Shown: positions 22,764 through 32,860 of the stretch, one piece after another
Position numbering within the stretch: position 1 is the first letter of the stretch
How the letters are laid out: each line of letters starts with the position of its first letter
DNA from: Hygrophila difformis
Lineage: Eukaryota > Streptophyta > Magnoliopsida > Lamiales > Acanthaceae
Reading direction: 5' to 3'
DNA: 64,000 nucleotides
Assembly: GCA_030278955.1 (NCBI GenBank)
Contig: JAOANR010000001.1
Span: 39,148,890 to 39,212,889, forward strand
Made by a program: the position numbers and the translations under genes
Notes under the pieces: generated by a model
Told to the model about the DNA's origin: nothing
Seen by the model: only the letters and a program-made list of their open reading frames with translations
Databases searched by the model: none

Positions 22764-23737
22764 TTTTGAGTCAAGGTTTTGAAAGGAGTTCACAACCGAT
22801 GATTGAACACCTTGGAAGAACATACACAGCACCAGTCTACATGTGTGAACGGAAGAACTTTCCTTAGAGACTGGATTTGGCCCCAACGGATCTTTCCTAA
22901 TCAGGGGGATATATACTAATGTTTGATTGCAGGAATCCCTCCTGAATTAGGGAAAGATCAATCAGCCAGATTTTGGGCTAATCACAACGGCTCTTTCCCC
23001 ATTTAGCAACAGGCCGTTTGTATTGACAGAGCTCACAAGATAAGAAGAGGTTTGGAGGCTGGATTCAAACACTTCTCTCGACTCTCATTCTGAATACTCT
23101 CTGAATCTCTCTAGAGCTCTCGGAAACAATTTGGAGAAGTAATCTCGATCTTCAGCCTTGTGCACACAGAATCCATCTACTGCTGGAAGATCGACCAAGC
23201 CTTAAGCACTCCTATCGATTGTTATTTGTTCTCTGTTCAGTTCCTGAATCTGAGATACATCTAAAGGAGAGTGCTTGAGGCGAAACAGGAGGAAACACAA
23301 AAACACATTCTTTCATACGACAGAGGAGGTCTGCTTCACAGGCTACTTCAAGGGAAACTCAGAGTGGTTGCTTTGGGGAGTTGAAATAGGCGGAGAGCCT
23401 ATACCAGATCCGGGGAAGGAGCTGGTCACTACAACTATCTGCTTGAAGTTTGGAGTGAAGGCAGTCAAAGTTATTTCATCTATTGTGTGTGGTTGTAAAC
23501 CATTGTTGATAACACATAGTGAAATAATCTCCTGGATTGGTATCCCCCAGACGTAGGCCGAAGGCCGAACTGGGTCAACAACTCTTGTGTTGTTTTATTT
23601 ACTTTGTGCATATTTTATTCCGCTGTGCATTTTGTTACATTCGATACAGTAATCTGTTTGTTCATTGTTGGTGTTCAGACACTCTCAGTGAACCACTGCA
23701 CAAAGTCACTCACTTGCTTAACCCAGTGGACCTAACA
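22764..23737 (+). repeat. Sirevirus 3' LTR
   Basis: 974 bp, ending CCTAACA before the TSD. The first bases are TTTTGAG rather than TGTTGAG, so the terminal TG has become TT in this copy only. Confidence 0.95.
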
Positions 23738-23742
23738 CAATC
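23738..23742. repeat. Sirevirus target-site duplication, right copy
   Basis: CAATC, matching 2207-2211. Confidence 0.93.
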
Positions 23743-23789
23743 CACGTATTTCGGCCTCTGCATTCTGTTAACACTTTTTAGATTAAAGG

Positions 23790-23951
23790 CGTGTTAAGAA
23801 AGGGAAAATGAGTAAAGAGAAGTTTGACCAAGTCTTTTCATTACTCAAAGGCTCTCTTAATTATGAAAGCTTTAGAGATGTGGACTTGGTTATTGAGGTA
23901 CAGTGAAAAAACAAGGTCTCGGGATCGCATCATTGGTGCTCATTTTTTCAG
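23790..23951 (+). pseudogene. Fragment of peroxisomal multifunctional protein (MFP2-like, 3-hydroxyacyl-CoA dehydrogenase part)
   Basis: Reading from 23790 gives RVKKGKMSKEKFDQ and then SLLKGSLNYESFRDVDLVIE, which matches the NAD-binding region of plant fatty-acid beta-oxidation multifunctional protein. After an internal gap near 23900, RSRDRIIGAHFF matches a later piece of the same domain. In intact proteins some 40 residues separate the two pieces, so this copy is rearranged. A GGTAAAAT at the end may be an old splice donor. It is too short to be functional. The identity rests on remembered family motifs. Confidence 0.7.
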
Positions 23952-24058
23952 GTAAAATTGTCCCAACATGGTTACTTTTCCTTTTTTCTCTTGTTAGCTA
24001 ACCCTTTTTTTTTTTTATTCTAAGATTGCTTGCCTGACCCTGATATTTTGGCCTGAAC

Positions 24059-24199
24059 ATGACGAAATTGATCAATGCTCATGATTCTAAGATTGTTTGC
24101 CTGACCCTCACAATGAATGGGCTTCTCCTTGCAACTGCCAGTGTGAGAGGCACTTTGCTAAGAATTTTCAGTGCAATGGATGGGACACGGTTACAAGAG
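24059..24199 (+). pseudogene. Single-exon fragment of autophagy protein ATG18-like WD40 (PROPPIN)
   Basis: AHDSKIVCLTL, LLATASVRGTLLRIFS and MDGTRLQE match the segment of plant ATG18 proteins that normally reads AHDS, LATAS, GTL.RIF and DGT..QEV. ATG18 binds phosphoinositides during autophagosome formation. The exon ends at a GTAATA that could be a splice donor (24200). No other blade of the propeller is seen nearby. A short partial duplicate of the same motif (ATTGCTTGCCTGACCCTG) sits upstream near 24025. This is a non-functional fragment. Confidence 0.72.
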
Positions 24200-24366
24200 G
24201 TAATACCAACGTTTTGGCCTTTTCTAATCTCTTATCTTGATACGTTCGTTCCAGGTATATTGTCATTTATTGGTTTTTAGTTTGTTTTTCCATAGTTCAC
24301 ACATACAAGCTGAGCATGATTGTTACTGATCTTTTGGATTAATTCTGAGTCGTGAGTACTAATGAC

Positions 24367-24817
24367 AGTGTATGTAAATAGTGCCTTCTCGCCAAATCCC
24401 GATGAGCTTATCTCTGACTTGTATAATGTAAGTTATTCAACTGACGTCTTTTTGAATGGGGTGATATGTCCTTTAGTAATTGTTTTAATTGCTCTTGCAG
24501 TGATAATCTGATATTATCTTATGCAACTGCCTCTCTCCCCCTTTTTGGGCCTCTTGCTGAAATGCTGATGTAGTTGATTGTATTTTTTTTTTGTCTATCT
24601 TATGGTATTTTTGTTTTCATAGTAATGGTTCAAATTCTTTAAGAAAACGGTACATCCATTTTTGAAGTATTGGATTCTCTTGAAATGTGGGAGATGGCTT
24701 ATCCTAGAGATAGAGCTGATTGATGATTGTTCTTTCATTATGTTGTAGAATTTTGGCATTGATGGAAAATTGGTGGTCAATTATGCATGTTCCATGGCAT
24801 GGGGCTGCGTGCTTAGA
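24367..24817 (+). pseudogene. Two exon-like fragments of an unrecognised gene
   Basis: 24367-24429 reads VYVNSAFSPNPDELISDLYN and is followed by a GTAAGTTA donor. About 320 nt on, 24749-24817 reads on with [19 protein letters not shown] after a GTTGTAG acceptor-like end. The two could be neighbouring exons of one gene because the phase and protein-like composition agree. I do not recognise the family. In between is T-rich intron-like sequence. Confidence 0.4.
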
Positions 24818-24968
24818 GTCCCTGTGAATTCCAACTTCTGTCCACGTTTGATTAATGGTACTTGGGCTTTGTTATTTAGGTGGACTATGTTTTGGGTCGA
24901 TTTTAATGTGGTTGGAATGAGTTAGGTCATTTATAATCGATAGAGTCCTTTCTCTTCAATGATATGAT

Positions 24969-25009
24969 TGTAACACCTCGGTTTTTGGTCACCCAGGTCG
25001 GGGTGTCAC
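24969..25009 (-). repeat. Duplicated 41-bp LTR end
   Basis: TGTAACACCTCGG followed by TTTTTGGTCACCCAGG is a near copy of the adjacent LTR terminus at 25010-25050. The outermost 41 bp of the solo LTR are therefore present twice in tandem. Confidence 0.8.
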
Positions 25010-27137
25010 TGTAACACCCCAGTTTTTGGTCACCCAGGTCGGGATGTCACCGCCACACCTCCCTAGCAAGACACGGTTTCTCCGAGCTTACTAAAGAGAT
25101 GCAAGGCTATGGTTTTTCAAAATTTAAAATATTCAAACAACCCATTCATATATAATTTTAAAAAAAATAATACATCAAAGTTGCAGTGGAAAATAATATT
25201 TACATATATAATGCAGCCGAATATAAAAATAGGGCCAACATGGCCTAATCACGGGTTAAACAGGCCCGTTCATGCAAGGTCTAGTCTAAAACAAAATTTA
25301 AGAATAAAGTGTTCCCCGACATTCCCATGAATGCATATGATGATGCATATTCTTCAGCTCTGAAAGAAACAGGGGAAAAAGTATGGTTTGGTCAGCAAAG
25401 ATTTGCTGAGTAAGTTAACACAGACATGATTATGAGGTTTCAAAGCCTTTAATTAGATTTAAAGAAAACATGTTCATACAAGACATGATTTAATCTTATC
25501 CATCTAATAATAATTTAATTGCATAATTCAAAAGACAAGGATTTCCATAAGATCATAATTCAACAACATGATAAAATGATCGCAAGATATAATTTAAAGG
25601 CATAATTTAGATAGGGAAAATATTCAAGTATTTCAGGATTCCATTCTTCCACTTTTGTTCAATATGATCTAGTATAGCTCGTCCTTGGGGAATCGAACCC
25701 GCAAGAACTCACATACACCCTGTGGAATCGAACCCGCAAGGCTTGACACAGACATCCTGGGAATCGAACCCGCAGGGACACGGACGCCCTTGGGGAATCG
25801 AACCCGCAAGGTCAAAACAAGTTTCACAAATTTCACACGTTTCAACATATAACTTCACTAGTCGCTGTTTTGCTCCAAAAATAATTAAAAATTCATTTTA
25901 AGCCGGATCATTCTGAAAATTTGCTGGTAACTCCGAAACACAGATATGAACAAGTTTCATGTTTTAAGTTTTTCAATCCGAGATACGGAAGTAGGTGAAA
26001 AATGTCAACGTTTAACAGGATATTAATCTGTCCGAAAATTCTGACATCAGTTTCAAGGTTTCAAGATTTAGCATAGCAAACTAACTCCAAATTTGATGAA
26101 ATTTTACAGAGAGATACCTAAGACATATACCTACAACTTTTGTGTTCGGCTAAAGTTCCAAATCGGTTTAGATCTAATGTCAAAATCGTCATCAAGTTCG
26201 AAACTAATTTTGTTCAAGTTTCTTGATTTCGGTACGAACGCAGATCGGATCGGCTCAGGTTCGAAAGTTCAAATCTTAACGAAAAATTCTAAAATTTTAC
26301 AGAGATGTTCTAAACTCATAGATATACAATTCTTATGTTCAACGCCAATCCTAGATCGGTTTAGAACTAAGGTAAAAATCACTAACAAGTTCGAACTAGA
26401 GTTCTGTCACGAATTCCAAGATCCAGATTTAATGCAGTTCGGTTTCGAGTGGATTTCATATATCAAATCATCACGAAAAATTCTGAAAATTTTACAGTAG
26501 ATAAATCTAAGCCTTAGGAACGTTTTTCGTGTTTTAAGTTTTCCGTTTGAAGTCGTTTTAAGGTTCGGAAAAATTCGTCAAAACTGTTGCGCCGGTAGAA
26601 AACATACGTTGACAGATTTACAAAAGATTTGTTTAAACTTTTAGGTTTGAATGTTTTAGTTACTCCCAAAACCATGTAAGAATTAACTTACTTGAGATTG
26701 GATTATCGGCTCGCCAAATTCGTAGGCGTGGCTTCCACGTTCTTCGTTCGTCCTCCGAGATCCTCCGTTCTCCCTCCTTCACCAACCTACGGCTGTGGAG
26801 TGTTGGTTCTCGTTCGTCCAAGTGCCTTCTTCTCCGTCGAAGTCGTTCAACAATCTAATCTCTATATTTTTTTTTCTATTCTCTTCGTTCTTCTCTTTTT
26901 TTGTATGTATAAATATTTTTTTTTTAGCAACCAGATATGAAGATGATGGGAATTTGGTTTAAAAAGGGGTGAAGGGTCGGCAGAATTGAAAGTTAATTAT
27001 TTCATTTCAGGCCCAGAACTTTAAATTTTTTATTACTACTAATCCATTTATCAAATAAATGCCAACATACTTTCGTAAATAAAATTAAACAACAAACCTC
27101 ATACATTGGGTTTGACTGCCTTTTACCGGGTCTTACA
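25010..27137 (-). mobile_element. Solo LTR of a chromovirus-related family
   Basis: Read on the minus strand it starts TGTAAGACCCGG (27137) and ends CTGGGGTGTTACA (25010). The last ~900 bp of that reading match the 3' half of the nested chromovirus LTR (the AGCAAATCTTTGCTGA palindrome region, GGCCCGTT and the terminal GGGTGACC block); the other half is different. No internal region or partner LTR flanks it, so it is a solo LTR of about 2.1 kb. I could not find matching 5-bp duplications. Confidence 0.75.
25689..25804 (-). repeat. Tandem array of four B-box-like units
   Basis: Minus-strand GGTTCGATTCC occurs at 25689-25699, 25724-25734, 25760-25770 and 25794-25804, spaced 34-36 bp, each followed by a short variable segment. 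The motif equals the tRNA T-arm / RNA polymerase III B-box consensus. No tRNA acceptor or anticodon arms are present. Confidence 0.8.
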
Positions 27138-27701
27138 AGTTCTGGGATTTACGGAGTCTCTCTAACCACTCGACCGTAACAGCTGGTTTCTTTAGCAACA
27201 ATTAATACAATCATACTTTGTTTCCTTCCATAGAACGTAGCAAGGCTTGATTAAATGATTTAATTTTACTTTTTGGAAGGTTATGGATACAGGAAGCATG
27301 GACAATAAAATTCATGCTATTTTTAATATTTTTAATAATATTTGAATAAATTTTTTTTATATTTTTTCAATAAAATCAAGGCTTCTTGTATCCATAACCT
27401 TCCAAATATTCAAGTTAAATCATTTGCTCAAACATTGCTACGTCCTAAGGTAGGAAATAAAGTAAGGTTGCGATGATTGTTGCTGAAGGAAACCAAAACC
27501 AATGAACCATCGGTTGCGGTCGGGTGGTTAGAGAGAGTACATAAAATTCCGGTACTTGGAAGACCCGATAACAAGGCAGTCAATCCCAATGTATGAGGTT
27601 TGGTGTTTAATTTTATTTACGGAAGTATGTTGGACATTTATTTGATAAATAGATTAGTAATAATAAAAAAATTAAGGTTCTGGGACTGAAATGAAATAAT
27701 T
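26995..27701. repeat. Imperfect inverted repeat, arms about 300 bp, 83-bp spacer
   Basis: The left arm 26995-27297 and right arm 27381-27701 are reverse complements with scattered mismatches and small gaps. They share AATTATTTCATTTCAG at the outer ends and GGAAGGTTATGGATAC at the inner ends. The spacer (27298-27380) is almost pure A/T. Each arm holds an LTR head (ending at 27137 on the minus strand, starting at 27557 on the plus strand) and its flank, so the arms are an inverted duplication of an LTR-flank junction. Confidence 0.85.
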
Positions 27702-27900
27702 GGAAATGTTGGAGGCCAATTAATATAAAAATGACTGATTTTGGGTAGAGGACTAAATGGAACAAAACAAAAGTTTAGGGACTGAATTGACAAAAGATAA
27801 ACGAAAAGGGACTAATATTATGCACACGTGTCAGGTTTAAATTTAAACCCTTGCCACGTCGGTAATTAGAGCATAATTAGTGAACAAATGACTGATTTGA
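27557..27900 (+). mobile_element. LTR head fragment in plus orientation
   Basis: It begins TGGAAGACCCG, the counterpart of TGTAAGACCCGG in the solo LTR, and runs through GGGACTGAAATG and GGGACTGAATTG motifs typical of the U3 of gypsy LTRs. The right limit is uncertain. From 27902 to 28469 the sequence is very AT-rich, and nothing but possible upstream sequence of the NBS-LRR pseudogene is seen. Confidence 0.55.
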
Positions 27901-28469
27901 ACATAATTAGTATTTGTAGCGGATTGTTTTGATAATAAAATAGAAAAAAAACTGATTTGAATTTTTTAAAAAGAAAAATAACGTATTTATCCATTTTTCC
28001 CATCTTTTAACGAAGGCCAGCACTTGGTTTTCTAAGTTTGTTCTGATCTCAGCGTTTGCGGGAGGATAAAAAATAAAAGGTGTTGTGGCAGCACTGACCA
28101 AAAAATTTAAATTTGAAAAAATATATTAATTTTGTTCGAAAAAAATTATTTTTCAATGAATCAAAAAATTATTGATTTTTATTCTTAAAAATAAATTCAT
28201 TGAATTCGTTTATCTTCTGTCTGCCTGTGATTTGGTTTTTCCCAAGTCTTCTTTTTGTGTGTGGAAGGACAAAACCTGAGTGAGTCTTCTAAATCAACTA
28301 CACTGTATACAATATTTATTTATGCTATATGACGAGCTTAGATTGTTTAAGTTCTCGCTTAATATATTAATTGTTTATGCTTCTTCTCCTCTTTGCTTTC
28401 CGCCATTTTGTTTGAACTTCAAACAATGCGTTTTAACTCTTGCTTCAGTTTGAGTGCGTGAAATAGGCG

Positions 28470-30920
28470 ATGGCCATTGTATATGTTGCCACCAAAATAG
28501 CAGATTCTTTCTTAACCATATTAATAGCGAAGACTGTTGGATATGCTCTACGTGAAAACGACAAGACCACTCATGAATCTTTGAAAAAGAATGTGCCATT
28601 GCTGTGTGCCAAAGCAGCTGATGTCGATGATGCAATAAAGAACGCAGAGCTATCTGGTATGAAGAAAAGAAAACGAGAAGTTCAAGAATGGTTACAGCAA
28701 GTGCAAGCAACTGAACATGAATTTAAGATGTTTTCAAATAAATTGATGGAAGGCTTTGTTAGACAGTTTTTTGGTGGAGGGAAGCAGCAAAACTGAATGC
28801 AAGAGTGAATGAACTTATCGAGCAAACTAAAAATTTTGGCGAACTTGTACTTGATGATTACAATGTCAAAGGAAAAGAATTCTTGACTAAAGAGATGGTG
28901 GGTAAAGAATATGATGAAAATTTGAAAAAAAATTGGAAACTTTTGGTAAGAGAGAGAGTGTCAAGCATTGGAATTTATGGCATGGGTGGTGCAGGCAAGA
29001 CGACTTTGGCCAAGCACACTTACAATCGACTTGTTAAACACGGTCAGGAGCATGTCGTTTGGGTCACAGTATCCCAAGAGTGTAGTGTTCGCATGCTGCA
29101 AGATAAATTGGCTAAAGAGTTAAGCCTTAACAAGTTTCAAGCAGACTGCAATGATGAAAGAAGAGCAACAACATTGAGAAGTGCACTATCCGAGAAGAAT
29201 ATCCTGATTCTCATATTGGATGATGTGTGGAATGAAATTGATTTAATGGAGTTGGGAGATCCACTTACTATATATGGATGTAGATTGTTGATCACTACTC
29301 GATCTGAAGCAGTATGTCATCAACTTTATTGCAAGCAGTTAATTAAGGTGAATAAATTAGTAAAGGAAGAAGCGTGGAATCTATTCAGAAACCCTTGGAT
29401 AAGATACAAATTTAACGGGTGAAATCCAAAGTATTGCGAAGCGTATGGTAGATGAATGCGATGGTTTGCCCCTGGGTATTATCACTCTAGCCGGAAGTAT
29501 GAGGGGTGAGTCCTCTATTAATGTGTGGCGTGATGCGTTGGAAACATTAAGGGAACAAGACCTTCAAGAAGATGTATATCGGATTCTTAAACACAGTTTT
29601 GATTGGCTTGGTCGATGTGATGGAAAAAGTTATGGATATTCAGAATCTCAACAATGTTTCCTTTTCTGCTCTCTATTTCCAGAAGATTCTATAATGGACG
29701 ATGAGAAACTAGTAAGGTGCTTCTATCTGGAGGGATTTGTGAGAAAAAGAGAAAGTAGGCGAGCAATGTTTGTCCGATGTAATGCCATATTGGATAAATT
29801 AGTGAATGCATGTCGGCTTGAAAGACACACGAAAGGTGTGAAAATGCATGATCTGATAAGAGATATGGCAATAAAGATAACAAAAGGGGTCAATTTCCAC
29901 TATTCATTGTCTGGAATTGCAATTGAAGAAGAGACCAAGTACATCCAGAGAATGTACTTGAGCACCGACGATATTGATGATTGCTTGGAGTCTGGGAAAA
30001 GCTTGGAGTGTCTGAAATTCCCCAAGCTGCTCACATTACTTTTGGATGGACCTCATTTGGAGTTTATACCTGATTCATTTCTCTTTCAAATGCATTGTTT
30101 ATGCATTCTTAATCTGTCTTACAGTGAATGCTCGCCGATCCAGAAATTGCCAGATTCATTGTCAAGCATTTTGAATCTCACTGCATTACTCCTCAAAGGA
30201 TGTTTTTATATTCATTATGTGCCCTACTTGGGAAACCTTAAGAAATTACGTGAATTGGACCTGACCTTTACCAAAATAAAAGAATTACCAGGAGGAGTTC
30301 AGGAATTAACCGATCTTAGGTTCCTGTCACTGTATGGTTGTGGGAGATTGAAGATGTTTCCTGAGCAATTGCTTCAAAAATTTCCATATCTTCAATGTCT
30401 TCTTCTTCCAATGCATATAGAAGCACCAGTAGATTAGATGAAATAAAGCAGCTAAAGTATTTGGATGAGCTTCGTGGAAGAGTGAAAGATGCTTCTAAAT
30501 TTAATCTATTGGTAGGTGGTTGGAAAAATTTGTCATACGACATCATAGTGGCATCATATTACTTTAGTTTTTACGTGCACATGGGCTATAATCAATTGTC
30601 CTTTTCAAAGTGTGACTTGGAAGATGTGGTTGTGTTAGCCAAAGGCATCCAACATCTATACATAGATAACTGCCAGGGGCTAAGCAAATGTTTAGAGGAA
30701 TCTCTCCCGCTACTTATTCCTAATCCCAACTCTATGGAGACATTGAGCATTTCTGGATGTGATAAAATAGAGCGGCTTGGGATGATATATAGAGGTGGTG
30801 AAGTAAGTTCTACATCTACATCAGCATCCCCTCCATTACCACCACCTACACTATCCTTCTTTTCATCTCTTAGTGTCTTGAACATTTATGAGTGCCAGAA
30901 TAGGAAGAAATTGGGGCTGC
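28470..30920 (+). pseudogene. CC-NBS-LRR disease-resistance gene (RPS2/RPS5-type), broken and truncated
   Basis: The ATG at 28470 (GCGATGGCC context) opens an N-terminal coiled-coil domain (to about 28765). The NB-ARC domain follows, with P-loop GMGGAGKTT (28979-29005), kinase-2 ILILDDVW (to 29230), RNBS-B RLLITTRS, GLPL (29463-29474) and MHD (29844-29852). LRRs then run from about 30000 (KLPDSLSSILNLTALLL, LRELDLTFTKIKELP) with a C-terminal part ending ECQNRKKLGLQ. These proteins are intracellular immune receptors. Frame changes occur near 28766-28785, 29388-29400 (with an extra stop) and 30430. The Athila 5' LTR starts at about 30921, so any 3' end lies beyond the window. It has no visible introns, as is common for this class. 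Confidence 0.9.
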
Positions 30921-31632
30921 AGATAATGACCATTATTTTCAATCCATTTCCGTGTCTGAAACGGACATTTGATCGCATTCCGGTCTTATATTAAATAAGA
31001 AAGCAGTTGAATTAGACTGATTTATGCATAATTGTAAAAATATTGAGCTGGTATGAAAAATGCATAAATATATAATCTTATTACACATTTATGTTAGAAA
31101 AATCCAAAAACATGAGAAAAGAAAAGAAAAGAAAAAGGAATGAAAAAGATGGGCAAAAGAATAAAACAAGCCCACAAAATACAAAAAGATGGGAAAAGAA
31201 AGAAAAACCCACAAAAATACATGTTCCGGCCCATCAGGCCCAATAAGGCGAACCAGTCGCGAGACTGGCATCCTGGCGCTAAGCATGGCCCCGCGACTAG
31301 GGGCAGGCTAGCGACACAACAACCCAACTGAAGAGAAGGCCATTCCTGGAACATCCTGTCGCTAGCCCCGTGGCGCGAACCATGGTCTAGCGACACAGGA
31401 GGGTTCCGCACCACACCAGCATGATGAAGAAGAAACTGTCCCTAGACTCCTGTCGCTAGCCCCGTGGCGCGATCCATGGTCTCGCGACAGGAGTATGGCT
31501 AGCGACACAGAATCAAGACCTGGTCCAGAGAGCCTCAAGACAGGGCGTGAAGTCTTGCAACATGCAACCTAGTTCCGCGCCACACCGCGTAATGCCGCGA
31601 CATGCTTGTGATGTGTGTGAGCCTTGCGACAG

Positions 31633-31684
31633 ACTTGGGCCTCAGATCAAGGCCCATGGGCCTAGGGTTTCACCTCTATAAATA
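31633..31684 (+). promoter_or_regulatory. LTR promoter: site II, telo box and TATA box
   Basis: GGGCCTCAG and AAGGCCCATGGGCC give GGCCCA site II elements. TAGGGTTT (31663-31670) is a reversed telo box, and TATAAATA (31677-31684) is the TATA box. Site II plus telo box is the combination known from promoters of genes active in dividing plant cells. The same order is found in the other LTRs of this family. Confidence 0.7.
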
Positions 31685-32319
31685 TGTGGTGATCCCTATG
31701 TGCTTAAGAGTTAGACATTTTCCATTCTTGAAGACAGAATCAAGAATCTCTCTAGGTAGTTCTTAGTTTAGTGTTAGTTTTCTTTCTTGTATTATTTAAT
31801 TTTTGCACTAGCTTAGCTTAGATTAGTTCTACTTTAATATTGTTTTTCCTTTAAATAGCTTAAGTAGCCACTGTTTACATGCTTTATTTTTGGTTATGGA
31901 TTTTTGATTAGGGTTTGTGATGCCCAAGTTAATGGGGATTAACAAACCCACCTAATAAATGGGAAGTTAAGCTGAAAATGTGTCCCAAAAATATGAAATG
32001 GGTGTTATTAACTCATGGATTTACTGCTTTCCTTTTCTTTTGGGTCATTTGACCCTTAGTTCTTGTTTAGCGCTTACTGTGTTCTTATTTTTGGTTAATG
32101 GTGCATGTTTGTTTGTGATCAAACCCTAGATTAGGATTTTGCTTTATTTTAAATACTGTTCCAGTAGTTTATTTATGTTCAAGCATGTTCTTGTAGATTT
32201 TAAATTGTGTTTGGTTATTTTAGCTTAGAACAGCTTTTTAAATCTGAAATAGGGTGAGATCACGCTGTTTGCATGCCACTGTTCATTTCTGCTTTTACTG
32301 ACTTGTGTCCTGAACCATC

Positions 32320-32860
32320 CCTGTCGCCAACCGCCTCCTGTCGCGAAACCACGTCTAGCGACAGGAAGGTTGTTTCGCGACAAGGGTGTCTAGGGACACC
32401 TGTCTTCATATTTTGAAACCCTCGGTCGCGAGGCACTCCTGTCGCGGACCCACAGTCCGCGACACAACACCTGCTTAGCGACTAAGGACCAAACTCTTGC
32501 AAGATTTTCTGCATGGCCTCTGTTGCGGAACACTCCTGTCGCGGAACCACGGTTCGCGACACACTTTTATTCCGAGACAGAAAATTATTGCCTTGTCAAT
32601 ATTTTGAAAACCCAGTCGCTAGACACCTTGTCGCGAGGCCACGCCTCGCGACACAATTTCCGAACTAGCGACTGGGAGCCAAATACTTTGAAAATTCTCA
32701 GAAAACCCTGTGTCGCTAAACTCCTGTCGCGAGGCCACGCCTCGCGACACACTTTTGCTTAGCGACACAAGGTGAAACTCTGCCAAATTTCAGAAAATCT
32801 GTCGAGGTACCCATGTCGTGGGTCTAGGCTCATGACACAATTTATGGTTTCTCGACAGAA
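32320..32860 (+). repeat. Cluster of CG-rich palindromes downstream of the LTR TATA box
   Basis: Perfect 11-bp arms TGTCGCGAGGC / GCCTCGCGACA around CAC occur at 32630-32654 and 32725-32749. Imperfect members are near 32338, 32445 and 32541. The units are spaced about 90-100 bp and alternate with GTCGCTA half-motifs. The cluster lies in the transcribed part of the LTR. Confidence 0.85.

Larger units (their letters stand above)
2212..23737 (+). mobile_element. Sirevirus (Copia SIRE/Maximus-type) retrotransposon, disrupted by a nested chromovirus
   Basis: Two 974-bp LTRs (2212-3185, 22764-23737) differ by about five substitutions by eye and flank an initiator-Met tRNA primer site, a gag-pol frame in Copia order (gag, protease, integrase, RT, RNase H) and a third long ORF downstream of pol. 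The large gag with a long coiled coil plus the extra ORF are the marks of the Sirevirus clade. Removing the nested chromovirus and its extra TSD copy (10793-21950) leaves about 10.4 kb, a normal size for the clade. Three in-frame stops (two in gag-pol, one in ORF3) and an integrase deletion make this copy defective. All parts are on the plus strand. Confidence 0.95.

Noticed and set aside
25689..25804. Possible tRNA genes from GGTTCGATTCC motifs
   Set aside because: Only the T-arm/B-box part is present; no A-box, anticodon arm or acceptor stem could be drawn around any copy.
26093..26500. 135-codon frame in the solo LTR
   Set aside because: Low-complexity composition in an LTR leader; no domain and no start context.
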